Notes under the pieces: model-generated
The model's input: only the letters and a program-made list of their open reading frames with translations
Database searches by the model: none
What the model was told of the DNA's origin: nothing
Assembly (NCBI RefSeq): GCF_018122655.1
Contig: NZ_JAGRQC010000003.1
Coordinates: 496,001 to 560,000, forward strand
Length of the DNA stretch: 64,000 nt
From: Stakelama marina
GTDB lineage: Bacteria > Pseudomonadota > Alphaproteobacteria > Sphingomonadales > Sphingomonadaceae
Direction of reading: 5' to 3'
Part shown: one piece after another, positions 33,356 to 42,700 of the stretch
Position numbering within the stretch: the stretch's first letter is position 1
How the letters are laid out: the number at the start of each line of letters is the position of its first letter
Made by a program: the position numbers and the translations under genes

Positions 33356-33895
33356 TCAGGCGGCAGCGGCATCCTTGTCCTTGTTATATTTCGGTGCCGC
33401 TTCGCGCAGGATGTCGAGAATCTTCTCAAGCGCGGTGGGTTCGTCGACCTCTTCCATCGCGGCGAGCTCACGCGCCAGGCGCGATGCGGCGGCTTCGAAG
33501 ATCTGACGTTCCGAATAGCTCTGTTCGGGCTGGTCGTCGGCGCGGAACAGGTCGCGGACCACTTCGGCGATCGACACGAGGTCGCCCGAATTGATCTTCG
33601 CTTCATATTCCTGCGCGCGGCGCGACCACATGGTCCGCTTTACCTTGGGCTTGCCCTTCAGCGTATCGAGCGCTTCCTTGAGCGTCTTGTCGCTCGACAG
33701 CTTGCGCATGCCGACGCTTTCGGCCTTGTTGGTGGGCACGCGGAGCGTCATCCGCTCCTTTTCGAAACGCAGAACATAAAGTTCGAGCTGCATTCCAGCA
33801 ATTTCCTGTTTCTGCAGTTCGATGACACGGCCGACGCCGTGCTTGGGGTAAACAACATAATCGCCGACGTCGAAGGACAGCGCCTTGGCAGCCAT
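33356..33895 (-). CDS. carD: CarD-family transcriptional regulator
   Basis: A 179-residue protein that binds the RNA polymerase beta subunit and the upstream edge of the transcription bubble to stabilise open promoter complexes. The N-terminal RNAP-interaction (Tudor-like) domain opens with SFDVGDYVVYPKHGVGRV, followed by ELYVLRFEKERMTLRVP. The C-terminal helical DNA-binding domain contains RTMWSRRAQEYEAKINSGD, with the conserved tryptophan that wedges into the minor groove. The carD-fdxA neighbourhood is conserved in alphaproteobacteria. It ends at an intrinsic terminator. Confidence 0.95.
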   Translation of the reverse strand: MAAKALSFDVGDYVVYPKHGVGRVIELQKQEIAGMQLELYVLRFEKERMTLRVPTNKAESVGMRKLSSDKTLKEALDTLKGKPKVKRTMWSRRAQEYEAKINSGDLVSIAEVVRDLFRADDQPEQSYSERQIFEAAASRLARELAAMEEVDEPTALEKILDILREAAPKYNKDKDAAAA

Positions 33896-34219
33896 AGGGG
33901 GAAGCCTTTCCGTAAATTTTGTCCCGGGGGATTGAACACTGGCGAAAGCTCGGCTAGCCGAACCCGGTCAGCGCCGCCGGGGCAATCAACAAGAGTCTCC
34001 GGTCGGAGGGCATGTACGCCTCCGTCGCGCATCATTTAACACAGCTGTAATAAAATTACTAGCCGGTTTGCATATCCGGCAGGGCGTTTCGTCGCACAAA
34101 TGCGACACCGCCGACGGCTATGTCGACAGGTGCGGCACCATATGGCGCCGGTTCGATTGTTCGAAGCGCGTGCCCGGGATTTTGTGTGGCCGTGCCGTTC
34201 GGCGGGCGCTGCCCGCGGG
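33896..34219. other. Intergenic region between fdxA and carD
   Basis: 324 bases without a gene I can support. It must contain the carD promoter and the 3' end of the fdxA transcript. A short AT-rich patch around 34030-34062 stands out in GC-rich surroundings and holds a small perfect palindrome, GTAATAAAATTAC at 34047-34059. I see no confident -35/-10 pair and no terminator with a T run. Confidence 0.5.
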
Positions 34220-34561
34220 TCAGTCGCCCTTGCCGGGTTCCGGCGAGAAATATTTCTCGAACTTGCCTTCTTCGCCCTTGTGCTCGTCGGCATCGTCGGG
34301 CGTCTGACCAGCATTGGTCGTCACGTTCGGCCACTCGGCCGAGTATTTGGTATTGACCTCGAGCATCTTCTCGAGCCCCGGCTCGGTGTCGGGCAGGATC
34401 GCTTCGGCCGGGCATTCGGGCTCGCAAACGCCGCAGTCGATGCATTCGCTGGGGTTGATGACCAGCATGTTTTCGCCTTCATAGAAGCAATCGACCGGGC
34501 AGACCTCGACGCAATCCATGTATTTACAACGGATGCAGGCCTCGGTGACGACGTAGGTCAT
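34220..34561 (-). CDS. fdxA: 7Fe ferredoxin (3Fe-4S/4Fe-4S type)
   Basis: A 113-residue ferredoxin of the Azotobacter FdI type. Cysteines at 9, 12, 17, 21 and 25 and a second group at 40, 43, 46 and 50 ([14 protein letters not shown]) supply ligands for one 3Fe-4S and one 4Fe-4S cluster; CPVDCFYEG is the family hallmark. The C-terminal acidic tail wraps the clusters in known structures. The ribosome binding site is GGAG. It follows the S4-domain gene by 37 bases and precedes carD, so helicase-S4-fdxA is probably one transcript. Confidence 0.95.
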   Translation of the reverse strand: MTYVVTEACIRCKYMDCVEVCPVDCFYEGENMLVINPSECIDCGVCEPECPAEAILPDTEPGLEKMLEVNTKYSAEWPNVTTNAGQTPDDADEHKGEEGKFEKYFSPEPGKGD

Positions 34562-34598
34562 TGGTGGCGGAACTCCAAGCCAGTGTTTGCCTAACCTG

Positions 34599-34904
34599 CT
34601 ATTCGCGGGCGCGGGGCGCGTCAACGGGGTTGGCGCTTCCGGGTTGCAGGTCTTCGTACAGGCTTGCGGCTTCGGCAGGCGGCCCGCGACGCCGCGGCAG
34701 CGCCGCGACGCGCAGCACGCGGACCTTGCCATGGCGAGCATAGGCGATGATCGCGCCGGGACGTACGGCAGCGTGCGCCCGGTCGATCCGGCGGCCGTCG
34801 AGCCGCAGCGTCCCAGCTTCCGCCATCGCCTGCGCCACCTTCCGCGTGGGCGCCAGCCGCGCCCACCATAGAAAACGGTCGAGGCGCATGGCCGCGTCAG
34901 CCAT
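34599..34904 (-). CDS. RNA-binding S4-domain protein (Hsp15-like)
   Basis: A 101-residue basic protein. The S4 fold is visible in [20 protein letters not shown] and [20 protein letters not shown], as in Hsp15 (HslR), which binds 50S subunits carrying stalled peptidyl-tRNA. The start overlaps the end of the helicase gene by 8 bases, which suggests coupled translation and a shared RNA-related role. The C-terminal part ([19 protein letters not shown]) is probably flexible. A longer reading frame upstream overlaps the helicase gene and was rejected. Confidence 0.9.
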   Translation of the reverse strand: MADAAMRLDRFLWWARLAPTRKVAQAMAEAGTLRLDGRRIDRAHAAVRPGAIIAYARHGKVRVLRVAALPRRRGPPAEAASLYEDLQPGSANPVDAPRARE

Positions 34905-37410
34905 TGCCGAACTCGATATCGGCAAGCGCTGCGAACGCATTGCCGGGCTGCGCGGGCTTGTCGGGCCGCCGGCGCGGGGCAGGCCGGCCACGCCATGTCC
35001 AGCGCGCGCGCCCTTCGACCGGCGGCGCACCGCGAAAGCCCAGCCGGGCCATCAGCTTGCCGAGCGTGGCATCGGTCAGCCCGATCGAGGTCGCGAGCGC
35101 GGGATCGGGCGCGAACGGGGTCCGGCCGTCGCGCTTGTCATGCGCGTCGCGCGCGATGCGTTCGACCAGATCGACGCGAACCGCTTGCGCACCGATCGCG
35201 CGAAAGCCCATTGCCGCGCTTGCCCCCGGGGCACCGCGATCGAGCACCGTCGCGCCTTCCTTGGGCTGCGCGGCGTGCCTGCCGCCCGCTGCCGCGAACA
35301 GCGCTGCGCGCCACCGCGCTGCCGCGGGCTTGAGCAGCCGGGGGTCGAACAGGTCGAGCGTCCCGATCGTGATACCGGCCTTGCGCAGGCGCTTGCGATC
35401 CTCGGCCTCGAGCGCGCCCACCGCCTTGGCCACGGGATCGCGCGCGGTGATGCCGCCATGTTCGGACAGCGCCGCCGCTACCGCGCGCAGCCGGGCCGAG
35501 GCGGCGGGATCGCGCGTAATCGCGTCGAGCCGGGGCAGCGACGGGCAGCGCCGCGCAATCTGGTCGGCCACCCAGCGTTCGATGCGATCCTTCACCGCCT
35601 TGCGCTGCGCCTTGTCGAGACAGTCGAGGCTGCGGTCGAGAACTACCTTCGGACGGGCGGGCGACGTACCGCCCTTCAGATGCGCAATCACGACCTCGCG
35701 CCAGCATAGCTGCGGCGCCCCACCATCGTCGGGGGACAGCGTGATCTCCGAATCGCTGGCCGCGGCAAGTGCTGCGCCGCGCCGCGACAATTCGCCGCCC
35801 AGTCGCTTTTCGGCGGCGGCGAGCAGCATCCGCTTGTCATGCGCTCGGGCATCCGCGGCGACCGAGAAGCGAAATCCGTCGAGCCGGCCGAGGACATGTT
35901 CCTCGACCATCACCTCGCCCTCGGGCCCGATCTCGACCGGAAGCTCGCCCGCATCGGCGCCGATCTGGCGCAGCAGGACCGACGTTCGCCGATCGACGAA
36001 CCGCTGCGTCAGCCGCTCGTGCAGCGCATCTGACAGGCGCTCCTCGATCTCCTGCGTTCGCCCGGCCCAGTGTTCGGGACTTGCGAGCCAGTCGGCGCGG
36101 TGCGCGATATAGGCCCAGCTTCGCGCCGCCGCGATCCGTCCGGCGATGGTTTCGACATCGCCCTGGACATTGTCGAGCCGGGCGATCTCACCCGCGAACC
36201 ATTCGTGCGAGACATGGCCGTTGCCTTCGCTCAACGCTTCGAACACGCGGCCGACGAAGCGCGCGTGCGGATCGACACCCAGCTTGCGGAAATCGGGCAG
36301 GCCGCAGGCGGCCCAAAGTCGTGCGACCATCGCGGGGGAGCGCGCGCGGTCGCGAACCCAGTCTTCGTTCGCAAGCTTCTTGAGCACCGCAAGGTCGATC
36401 GCCTCGGGCGCGGGGCGCAGCAGTTCTTGTTCGGGCTTCGCCTCAAGGTCGGCGATCAGCGTGTCGATGCTCGACAGGCGCGGCACACCGTCGCGCCAGT
36501 AGAGCGACTTGAGCGGTGCGACGCGGTGATCTTCGAGCGCCTCGATCTCTTCGGGCGTAAAGGCGGACGGCCCGTCTGCATGGAGCGAGCCGAACGTGCC
36601 GTCGCGCTGATGGCGACCTGCGCGCCCGGCGATCTGCGCCATTTCGGCGACCGTCAGCCGCCGGCGCCGATGGCCGTCGAACTTGCTGAGCCCGGCAAAG
36701 GCGACATGCGCGACATCGAGGTTCAGCCCCATGCCGATCGCGTCGGTCGCGACGAGATAATCGACCTCGCCAGCCTGGAACATCGCCACCTGCGCGTTAC
36801 GCGTTCGCGGCGACAATGCGCCCATGACGACGGCGGTGCCGCCACGCAGCCGGCGCAGCGTTTCGGCGACGGCATAAACCTCTTCGGTGGAGAAGGCGAC
36901 GATCGCCGAGCGCCGCGGCAGGCGCGAAAGCTTCTTGGCGCCGGCATAGCTGAGCGTCGAGAACCGCGGCCGGCCGATGATCTCCGCCTCCGGCACCAGC
37001 TTGCGCAGCATCGGCGCGAGCGAGTCAGAGCCGAGGATCATCGTTTCCTCGCGTCCGCGCGCGCGCAACAGCCGATCGGTGAAGACATGGCCGCGTTCGG
37101 GGTCGGCACCGAGCTGCGCTTCGTCGAGCGCAACGAAGGCGACATCGCGATCGACCGGCATCGATTCCGCGGTGCACAGCAGCCAGCGTGCATCGGGCGG
37201 CAGGATCTTCTCCTCGCCGGTTATCAACCCGACCTGGCGCTCGCCCTTGATCGCGACCACGCGGTCATAAACCTCTCGCGCCAGGAGCCGCAGCGGAAAG
37301 CCGATCATGCCGCTCGCATGGCCGCACAGCCGCTCGACCGCCAGATGCGTCTTGCCGGTATTGGTGGGGCCGAGCACCGCCGTGACGGGGCTTAGTGCGA
37401 ACTCACTCAT
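34897..37410 (-). CDS. Suv3-like superfamily 2 RNA/DNA helicase
   Basis: An 837-residue helicase. Walker A is [10 protein letters not shown] near 14-22, Walker B is VALDEAQL, and the C-terminal RecA domain has [24 protein letters not shown] and [16 protein letters not shown]. The Suv3 family includes the mitochondrial degradosome helicase that feeds RNA to an exoribonuclease; alphaproteobacterial members are thought to act on RNA. The last 300 residues are alanine/arginine-rich, ending in a basic tail ([12 protein letters not shown]). It heads a run with the S4 protein and fdxA, and is divergent from the M23 peptidase. Confidence 0.93.
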   Translation of the reverse strand: MSEFALSPVTAVLGPTNTGKTHLAVERLCGHASGMIGFPLRLLAREVYDRVVAIKGERQVGLITGEEKILPPDARWLLCTAESMPVDRDVAFVALDEAQLGADPERGHVFTDRLLRARGREETMILGSDSLAPMLRKLVPEAEIIGRPRFSTLSYAGAKKLSRLPRRSAIVAFSTEEVYAVAETLRRLRGGTAVVMGALSPRTRNAQVAMFQAGEVDYLVATDAIGMGLNLDVAHVAFAGLSKFDGHRRRRLTVAEMAQIAGRAGRHQRDGTFGSLHADGPSAFTPEEIEALEDHRVAPLKSLYWRDGVPRLSSIDTLIADLEAKPEQELLRPAPEAIDLAVLKKLANEDWVRDRARSPAMVARLWAACGLPDFRKLGVDPHARFVGRVFEALSEGNGHVSHEWFAGEIARLDNVQGDVETIAGRIAAARSWAYIAHRADWLASPEHWAGRTQEIEERLSDALHERLTQRFVDRRTSVLLRQIGADAGELPVEIGPEGEVMVEEHVLGRLDGFRFSVAADARAHDKRMLLAAAEKRLGGELSRRGAALAAASDSEITLSPDDGGAPQLCWREVVIAHLKGGTSPARPKVVLDRSLDCLDKAQRKAVKDRIERWVADQIARRCPSLPRLDAITRDPAASARLRAVAAALSEHGGITARDPVAKAVGALEAEDRKRLRKAGITIGTLDLFDPRLLKPAAARWRAALFAAAGGRHAAQPKEGATVLDRGAPGASAAMGFRAIGAQAVRVDLVERIARDAHDKRDGRTPFAPDPALATSIGLTDATLGKLMARLGFRGAPPVEGRARWTWRGRPAPRRRPDKPAQPGNAFAALADIEFGNG

Positions 37411-37561
37411 CACCGCCCCAAGATCGTTGGTTTCGTCGACCGTTGCAAGTTGCCGAAATTCAGCCCGCGACTCGCGCAAAACCGGGAAAGTTGCGTAATC
37501 TTTCCGGGTTCGTCCCTCTCGCCGCACGGTTCACCGCAACTATCGTCCGAGGGGCGCCGGG

Positions 37562-37576
37562 TTAATTTGACTTTAG
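37562..37576 (+). promoter_or_regulatory. Candidate CtrA-like site upstream of the M23 peptidase
   Basis: TTAA-N7-TTAG, one mismatch from the CtrA consensus TTAA-N7-TTAA. It lies in the 235-base divergent region between the helicase and the peptidase, about 70 bases before the peptidase start. Single matches of this kind occur by chance, so support is weak. Confidence 0.3.
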
Positions 37577-37645
37577 CCTATTAGTTGCACAGTGATTTTC
37601 CCGGGCCGGGGGTAGTGCGGCCGCAGATTGCCGGGGGTTGGCGCA

Positions 37646-39145
37646 TTGTTCCTGCGCACCGAACATGGACTGGATCAAGGTAGCGGAACGGGGGCGCTCT
37701 CGTTCGGGCGTGTTCTGGCGCCGCGTCCGCAGAGCCTTGCCGACAAGCTGCGCGAACGCTTTCCCGATTTCGATCCGGTGCCCGACCTCGGGTCGCGGAT
37801 CGGCTCGCGCGAATGGTTTCGCGGCGTTGCGACCTGCGCCGCGCTCTGCACCGTCACCGTCATGCTGTCGCCCGGTTTTTCCCGCCCTATCCATGCGGCG
37901 TCGCCCGCGCCGCTGTCGGGCTCCGATTGGGACGATGCGCGCACCCAGTCGATCTCGGCACTGGCGCTGGGATCGAACACCGGTGCGCATATGGGCGCGA
38001 CCAATCTGGTCGAGCCGCTGGCCGATACGCCTGAACGTCCCATCATTGAAAAGACTGCGCTGGTCGGTCGTGGAGAGGATTTCGCGGACGTTCTGCTGCG
38101 GGCCGGGCTCGACAAGGCCGACGCGACGCGCACCGCCGATCTGGTGGGAAATGCGATTTCGCTCGACGATCTCAAATCGGGTACGCGGCTCGACCTGACG
38201 CTTGGCCGCCGTCCGGCGAAGTCGCAGCCGCGCCCGCTCGAAAAGCTTTCCTTCCGCGCGAAGTTCGACCTGACGCTTGAGGTCTCGCGCGGCGATGCCG
38301 GCCTGTCGCTCACGCGCATCCCGATCGCGGTCGATCACACGCCGCTGCGCATTCGCGGTCGGGTCGGCGCCAGCCTGTATCGTTCGGCACGTGCCGCCGG
38401 AGTGCCGGCCAGCGCGGTCGCGGCCTATATCAAGTCGATCGCCAATGTCGTGCCGATGTCCTCGATCGTCGCCGACGACCAGTTCGATATCATCGTCCAG
38501 CGCGAACGCGCCGCGACCGGCGAGACGCAGCTCGGCAACCTGCTATATGCGGGGCTCGACCATGGCAGCCGCGACGTGCAGCTGATGCGCTGGGACGATG
38601 ACGGGCGCACAAGCTGGTTCGACCCCAAGGGCACGAGCGAGCGCAAGGGCGCGATGATGATGCCGGTCCATGGCCGCATCACGTCCACCTTCGGCATGCG
38701 TTACCACCCGATCCTCCACGCGAAACGGATGCACAAGGGGCTCGACATCGCGGCTGCTTATGGCACGCCGATCCATGCCGCATCGGACGGCGTGGTCGCT
38801 TATGCGGGGCGCGCCGGCGGATATGGCAATTTCATCAAGCTGAAGCACCGCGGCGGCATCACCACCGAATATGGCCATATGAGCAAGTTCGCTGTGCATT
38901 CGGGCGAGCGTGTCCGGCGCGGCGAAGTGATCGGCTATGTCGGTTCGACCGGCCTGTCGACCGGCGCGCACCTGCACTGGGAAATCCGGAAGAACGGCCG
39001 CGCGGTGAATCCGCAAAGCTTCAGCTTTTCCTCGGTCGAACGGCTGGCGGGAAGCAATCTGCGCGAGTTCAAGGCGCGGTTGCGGCGCCTGCTTTCGGTG
39101 CCGGCGGCCGGCGTCCCCGGCGATGCCGAGGAAGACGCCGGCTAA
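37646..39145 (+). CDS. M23-family (LytM-type) metallopeptidase
   Basis: A 499-residue periplasmic peptidoglycan endopeptidase or amidase activator. One membrane helix lies near residues 60-78 (GVATCAALCTVTVMLSPGF). The middle part (130-320) resembles the OapA/LysM-like and MepM-like domain, and the C-terminal M23 domain shows FGMRYHPILHAKRMHKGLDIA and AHLHWEIRKNG, giving the zinc ligands H, D and HxH, so it is likely catalytic. No ATG fits; I chose the TTG at 37646, nine bases behind GGGGG; another TTG at 37628 is possible. Confidence 0.9.
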   Translation: MFLRTEHGLDQGSGTGALSFGRVLAPRPQSLADKLRERFPDFDPVPDLGSRIGSREWFRGVATCAALCTVTVMLSPGFSRPIHAASPAPLSGSDWDDARTQSISALALGSNTGAHMGATNLVEPLADTPERPIIEKTALVGRGEDFADVLLRAGLDKADATRTADLVGNAISLDDLKSGTRLDLTLGRRPAKSQPRPLEKLSFRAKFDLTLEVSRGDAGLSLTRIPIAVDHTPLRIRGRVGASLYRSARAAGVPASAVAAYIKSIANVVPMSSIVADDQFDIIVQRERAATGETQLGNLLYAGLDHGSRDVQLMRWDDDGRTSWFDPKGTSERKGAMMMPVHGRITSTFGMRYHPILHAKRMHKGLDIAAAYGTPIHAASDGVVAYAGRAGGYGNFIKLKHRGGITTEYGHMSKFAVHSGERVRRGEVIGYVGSTGLSTGAHLHWEIRKNGRAVNPQSFSFSSVERLAGSNLREFKARLRRLLSVPAAGVPGDAEEDAG

Positions 39146-39162
39146 AGCCGGTTCGGCTTTTC
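39144..39162 (+). terminator. Short intrinsic terminator between convergent genes
   Basis: AAAGCCG-GTT-CGGCTTT followed by T and CG: a 7-pair perfect stem with a 3-base loop and a short T run. It overlaps the peptidase stop codon and lies about 50 bases beyond the stop of the convergent ATPase gene. Confidence 0.6.
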
Positions 39163-39210
39163 GAAAAACTGGATTTGGCGTGACCGCGGCGGTGCCGCTG
39201 CGCGCGGGGC

Positions 39211-40896
39211 TCAGTGCCCCTGTGCGCGCCAGCGTTTGATCGTGCGGCCGATGATCGCTTCCTCGTCGCCGACCTGACGCCAGAGTTCGGAGAATAGCGG
39301 GTCGCCCGATGCCGGACGGCGATCTTCCTCAAGCGTGTCGAACAGGACGCGGATCGGCGTTGCGACACCTTCGCCGCAAATGATGCATTCGCGGTTCCTG
39401 AGCGCCGGGATCGAATCGAGGAAGCCGCGTGCGCCCTCTGGCATGGCCGCACGGACATAGGCCTGGTCGCGGTCGTTGTTCAGGCGCATCGAGATGATCG
39501 TGCCGCACTGCGACAGCACGCCTTCGGCAAGGTCCGACGGCCGCTGCGTCACGAGGCCCAGCGAGACGCCGTATTTACGGCCTTCCTTGGCGATGCGGCT
39601 GAGCGTGTGCCCGACCGACGAGCTTTCCGCGCTCTGATCGTTGGGAACGTAGCGGTGCGCCTCTTCGCAGACGAGCAGGATCGGCCGTTGCGGTTCGTTG
39701 CGCGACCAGATCGCGAAGTCGAAGACCATGCGCGACAGAAGCGCGACCACGACCGACGTGATTTCGGAGGGAACACCCGATACGTCGATGATCGAGATCG
39801 GCTTGTCGTTGCTCGGCAGGCGGAAGATGCGCGACAGAAAGTCTGCCATGGTGTCGGCGACCAGCATGCCGGAAAACATGAACGAATAGCGCGGGTCGGC
39901 CTTCACTTCCTCGATCTTGGTCTTGAGCCGCAGATAGGGGGCGGTGTCGCCGGCGCGGTCCATCTTGCCCATTTCGAGCTGGATGATGTTGGTCAGGTCG
40001 GACAGCAGATAGGGGATCGGCGAATCGACCGTCAGCTTCCCGATCTGCTGCGCCAGCCGGTTCTTGCCGCGCGCCATCAGCAGGCACTTGGCGAGGATGT
40101 CGGCGTCGACCTGGCGGCTGGAGCCCGAGCCGGTGAGGAATACCTCGCAATGTTCCTCGAAGTTCATCAGCCAATAGGGCAGCGCGAGGTTGTCGACATT
40201 GTAGATCGCGCCGTTGGTCTTGAACGCCGCGGCATATTCGCCGTGCGGGTCGATCATCACGATATGACCCTGCGGCGCGAGTTCGCAGATGCGGTGCAGG
40301 ATCAGCGATGTCGCGGTCGATTTGCCCGTGCCGGTCGATCCCAGCAGCGCGAAATGCTTGCCGAGCATCGCATCGACATACAGCGCGGCGCGAATGTCGC
40401 GCGTCGGATAGACGGTGCCGATCTCGACATTGGCGCGCTCGTCGGCGGCGTAGATCTGGTTCAGGTCGGCGGTCGATACCGGATAGACGTAGGAGCCCGG
40501 TGTCGGATAACGCGTCACGCCGCGGCGGAAGCGATAGAGCTTTCCGGTCAGCCGTTCCTCGTCGCCCTCGCCGAGAAAGTCGATCTGCGCGACGACGCGG
40601 TCCGAATCGATGTCGCTCATCTTGAGCGAGCGGATATTGGCGACCAGCCAGACATTGCCGACGCGCATCTTGATCTGCGCCCCGACCCGGCCCGCCGTCG
40701 CCATCGCCGAATCCTCGTGATCGGCGAGCTCCTCGATCGCCGCACGGTCGAGCAGCACCAGGCTCGACGATCCGGCGATTTCCATGACGGCACCGATTGC
40801 CGCCACCGATTCGGGTGCGGAACCGGTCGCGCTCGCGCTGCCCGTTCCCGCAGGTTCCGCCTGTTCGAACGCATGCGCGCCCAGCATGTCCGCCAT
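39211..40896 (-). CDS. HerA-like ATPase (DUF87/FtsK-HerA family)
   Basis: A 561-residue hexameric-type ATPase. An N-terminal HAS-barrel-like domain (residues 35-150, LVANIRSLKMSDID) precedes the ATPase core with Walker A LLGSTGTGKSTATS near 188, Walker B PILLVCEEAHRYVPN near 420, and the arginine-finger region SRIAKEGRKYGVSLGLVTQRPSDL. HerA proteins translocate DNA, usually with the nuclease NurA; no NurA gene is adjacent, as is usual for this bacterial branch. The ATG at 40896 is fixed by GAGGA five to six bases upstream; an earlier ATG at 40917 lacks one. Confidence 0.9.
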   Translation of the reverse strand: MADMLGAHAFEQAEPAGTGSASATGSAPESVAAIGAVMEIAGSSSLVLLDRAAIEELADHEDSAMATAGRVGAQIKMRVGNVWLVANIRSLKMSDIDSDRVVAQIDFLGEGDEERLTGKLYRFRRGVTRYPTPGSYVYPVSTADLNQIYAADERANVEIGTVYPTRDIRAALYVDAMLGKHFALLGSTGTGKSTATSLILHRICELAPQGHIVMIDPHGEYAAAFKTNGAIYNVDNLALPYWLMNFEEHCEVFLTGSGSSRQVDADILAKCLLMARGKNRLAQQIGKLTVDSPIPYLLSDLTNIIQLEMGKMDRAGDTAPYLRLKTKIEEVKADPRYSFMFSGMLVADTMADFLSRIFRLPSNDKPISIIDVSGVPSEITSVVVALLSRMVFDFAIWSRNEPQRPILLVCEEAHRYVPNDQSAESSSVGHTLSRIAKEGRKYGVSLGLVTQRPSDLAEGVLSQCGTIISMRLNNDRDQAYVRAAMPEGARGFLDSIPALRNRECIICGEGVATPIRVLFDTLEEDRRPASGDPLFSELWRQVGDEEAIIGRTIKRWRAQGH

Positions 40897-40972
40897 AAAA
40901 AATCCTCGGTGGTCCATCGGCCACCTTGGCGACGCCGGGTAAATATACCGTTAGGTTCGCGCTACCATGGCG

Positions 40973-41740
40973 TCAGAAACGACGCCAAATCGCTCCCGCG
41001 CTCCAGCCGAGCAGCACCGACAGCGCGACGGCGGCAAGCCCGTACAGGATCGAGGAGCGGTCGGCTGCGCTCGCAACGAAACGTTCGAACCCCGATTTGC
41101 GGATATTGATGTCTCGCACCGCCGCCGCGAGAACGCGGCCATCGCGGACGAGGAACGTCTCCGCGGTGAACTTGCCGACGGGCACGCGCGCGGGGATCGT
41201 CACCCGAGCGCGGTAGAGAACGCGGTCGGTGATCTGCACTGCATCGGGCGCTTCGTAATAGAGCCCGGCGCGCTTGCGCAGATCGACCAGGCCGCTTGCG
41301 AATCGCGACTGGGTGTCGGGCGCCATGCCCGAGGCGGGCGAGAGTTGCAGCCGGTCGAGCCCGAATTCGTAAATCGCGCGGGTGCGGTCATCGACCAGAT
41401 CGCGCACCGGCCGCGACGACGCGATGGCGTAGAAGGACGGGACCGAGCGATAGCGCGCGCTTTCGGCATTGACCCAGATGCCGGCGACCTTCTGCTTTTC
41501 GCGCAGCAGGATCGACTGCGAGGGGCCTTTTACCACGATCACGATGTCGGTCGGCGGCTCGTCGGGACCCGGCGCCTGCCCGCCGGGGTACAGAATCGCT
41601 CCGAACAGCAGCAGGTCGGCACCGGTGAAGCTGTAGACGATGTCGATGTCGCGTTGCGAGACATCGGGCACCAGCACCGGCTTGGTCGCGCCGATCAGGA
41701 GCGGCAGCAGCGCGGTAAGGATCAGCGCGCGCAGCTTCAC
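40973..41740 (-). CDS. TIGR02186-family membrane-anchored protein
   Basis: A 255-residue alphaproteobacterial protein. An N-terminal signal (ALILTALLPLLIGATKP), a periplasmic region with IDIVYSFTGADLLLFGAIL and VVKGPSQSILLREKQKVAGIWVN, and one C-terminal transmembrane helix (ILYGLAAVALSVLLGWSAGAI). The family is consistently linked to TauE/SafE-type exporters; here it begins with GTG overlapping the exporter's stop (GTGA). A joint role in sulfur-compound export or in exporter assembly is likely but unproven. Confidence 0.88.
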   Translation of the reverse strand: MKLRALILTALLPLLIGATKPVLVPDVSQRDIDIVYSFTGADLLLFGAILYPGGQAPGPDEPPTDIVIVVKGPSQSILLREKQKVAGIWVNAESARYRSVPSFYAIASSRPVRDLVDDRTRAIYEFGLDRLQLSPASGMAPDTQSRFASGLVDLRKRAGLYYEAPDAVQITDRVLYRARVTIPARVPVGKFTAETFLVRDGRVLAAAVRDINIRKSGFERFVASAADRSSILYGLAAVALSVLLGWSAGAIWRRF

Positions 41741-42651
41741 GGCAGGTCTACCGTGTAGATCTCGTCGGGGCGCCAGCCGAGGCCCAGCGCCATGCGCAGA
41801 CCGACGAGGAGGACGATGACGGCGAGCGCCAGCCGCAGATATTCGGGCGTCACCTTCTGCGCGAACCGCGCGCCGATCTGCGCGCCCGTCGCCGATCCGA
41901 GCAGCAGCAGCGTGGCGAGGACGATATCGACCGACTTGGTGGTCGTCGCATGGACCAGCGTCGCGCTGGCGGTAACGAACAGCGTCTGGAACAGCGACGT
42001 GCCGACGACGACGCGCGTATGCATGCCCAGCAGATAGAGCATCGCCGGGATGAGGATGAAGCCGCCGCCGATGCCGAGAAGCGTCGTCAGGATACCGATG
42101 CAGAAGCCGAGCAGCATCGGCGCGAGCGGCGATATGTAGAGTCCCGACGCATAGAAGCGCGTCCGGAACGGCAGCGAAGCGATGAGCGGGTGGTGGCGGC
42201 GCTTGCGCGCGCGCGATGCCGTGCCCGATCTCGCCTTACGGATCGCGCCGATCGATTCGATGAACATCAGTCCGCCGATCGAACCGAGCAGCACGACGTA
42301 CAGGATGGCGATCACGGTATCGATCTGGCCGGATTTCTGAAGGATGCTGAACAATACCGCGCCGAACAGCGAGCCGAATATGCCGCCGGTGACCATCATC
42401 GCGCCCATCTTCACATCGACGCCGCCGCGGCGGAAATGCGCGGACACGCCGGACACGCTGGATCCCGTGACCTGCGACGCCGACGACGCGGCGGCCACCG
42501 TCGGCGGAATGCCGTACACGATCAGCAGCGGCGTGGTCAGAAATCCGCCGCCGATGCCGAACATGCCCGACAACAGCCCGACGCCCCCACCCAACAGGAT
42601 GATGACGAGCGCGTTGACCGACAGGTTGGCGATGGGAAGGTAGATGTCCAT
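41737..42651 (-). CDS. TauE/SafE-family sulfite/anion exporter
   Basis: A 304-residue integral membrane protein with about eight helices in two repeats; each repeat begins with the glycine-rich signature GLLSGMFGIGGGFLTTPLL (near residue 24) and GILTTLLGIGGGFILIPAML (near 195). Such proteins export sulfite, sulfoacetate or related organosulfonates. A basic cytoplasmic loop (RKARSGTASRARKRRHH) separates the halves. The ATG at 42651 is the first after the start of homology. It is coupled to the TIGR02186 gene downstream, an arrangement common in alphaproteobacteria. Confidence 0.92.
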   Translation of the reverse strand: MDIYLPIANLSVNALVIILLGGGVGLLSGMFGIGGGFLTTPLLIVYGIPPTVAAASSASQVTGSSVSGVSAHFRRGGVDVKMGAMMVTGGIFGSLFGAVLFSILQKSGQIDTVIAILYVVLLGSIGGLMFIESIGAIRKARSGTASRARKRRHHPLIASLPFRTRFYASGLYISPLAPMLLGFCIGILTTLLGIGGGFILIPAMLYLLGMHTRVVVGTSLFQTLFVTASATLVHATTTKSVDIVLATLLLLGSATGAQIGARFAQKVTPEYLRLALAVIVLLVGLRMALGLGWRPDEIYTVDLP

Positions 42652-42700
42652 GCGGACGGCAGGGATAGTGCGTTCTCGCGCGGTTAAAAAGCCGCCTCGG

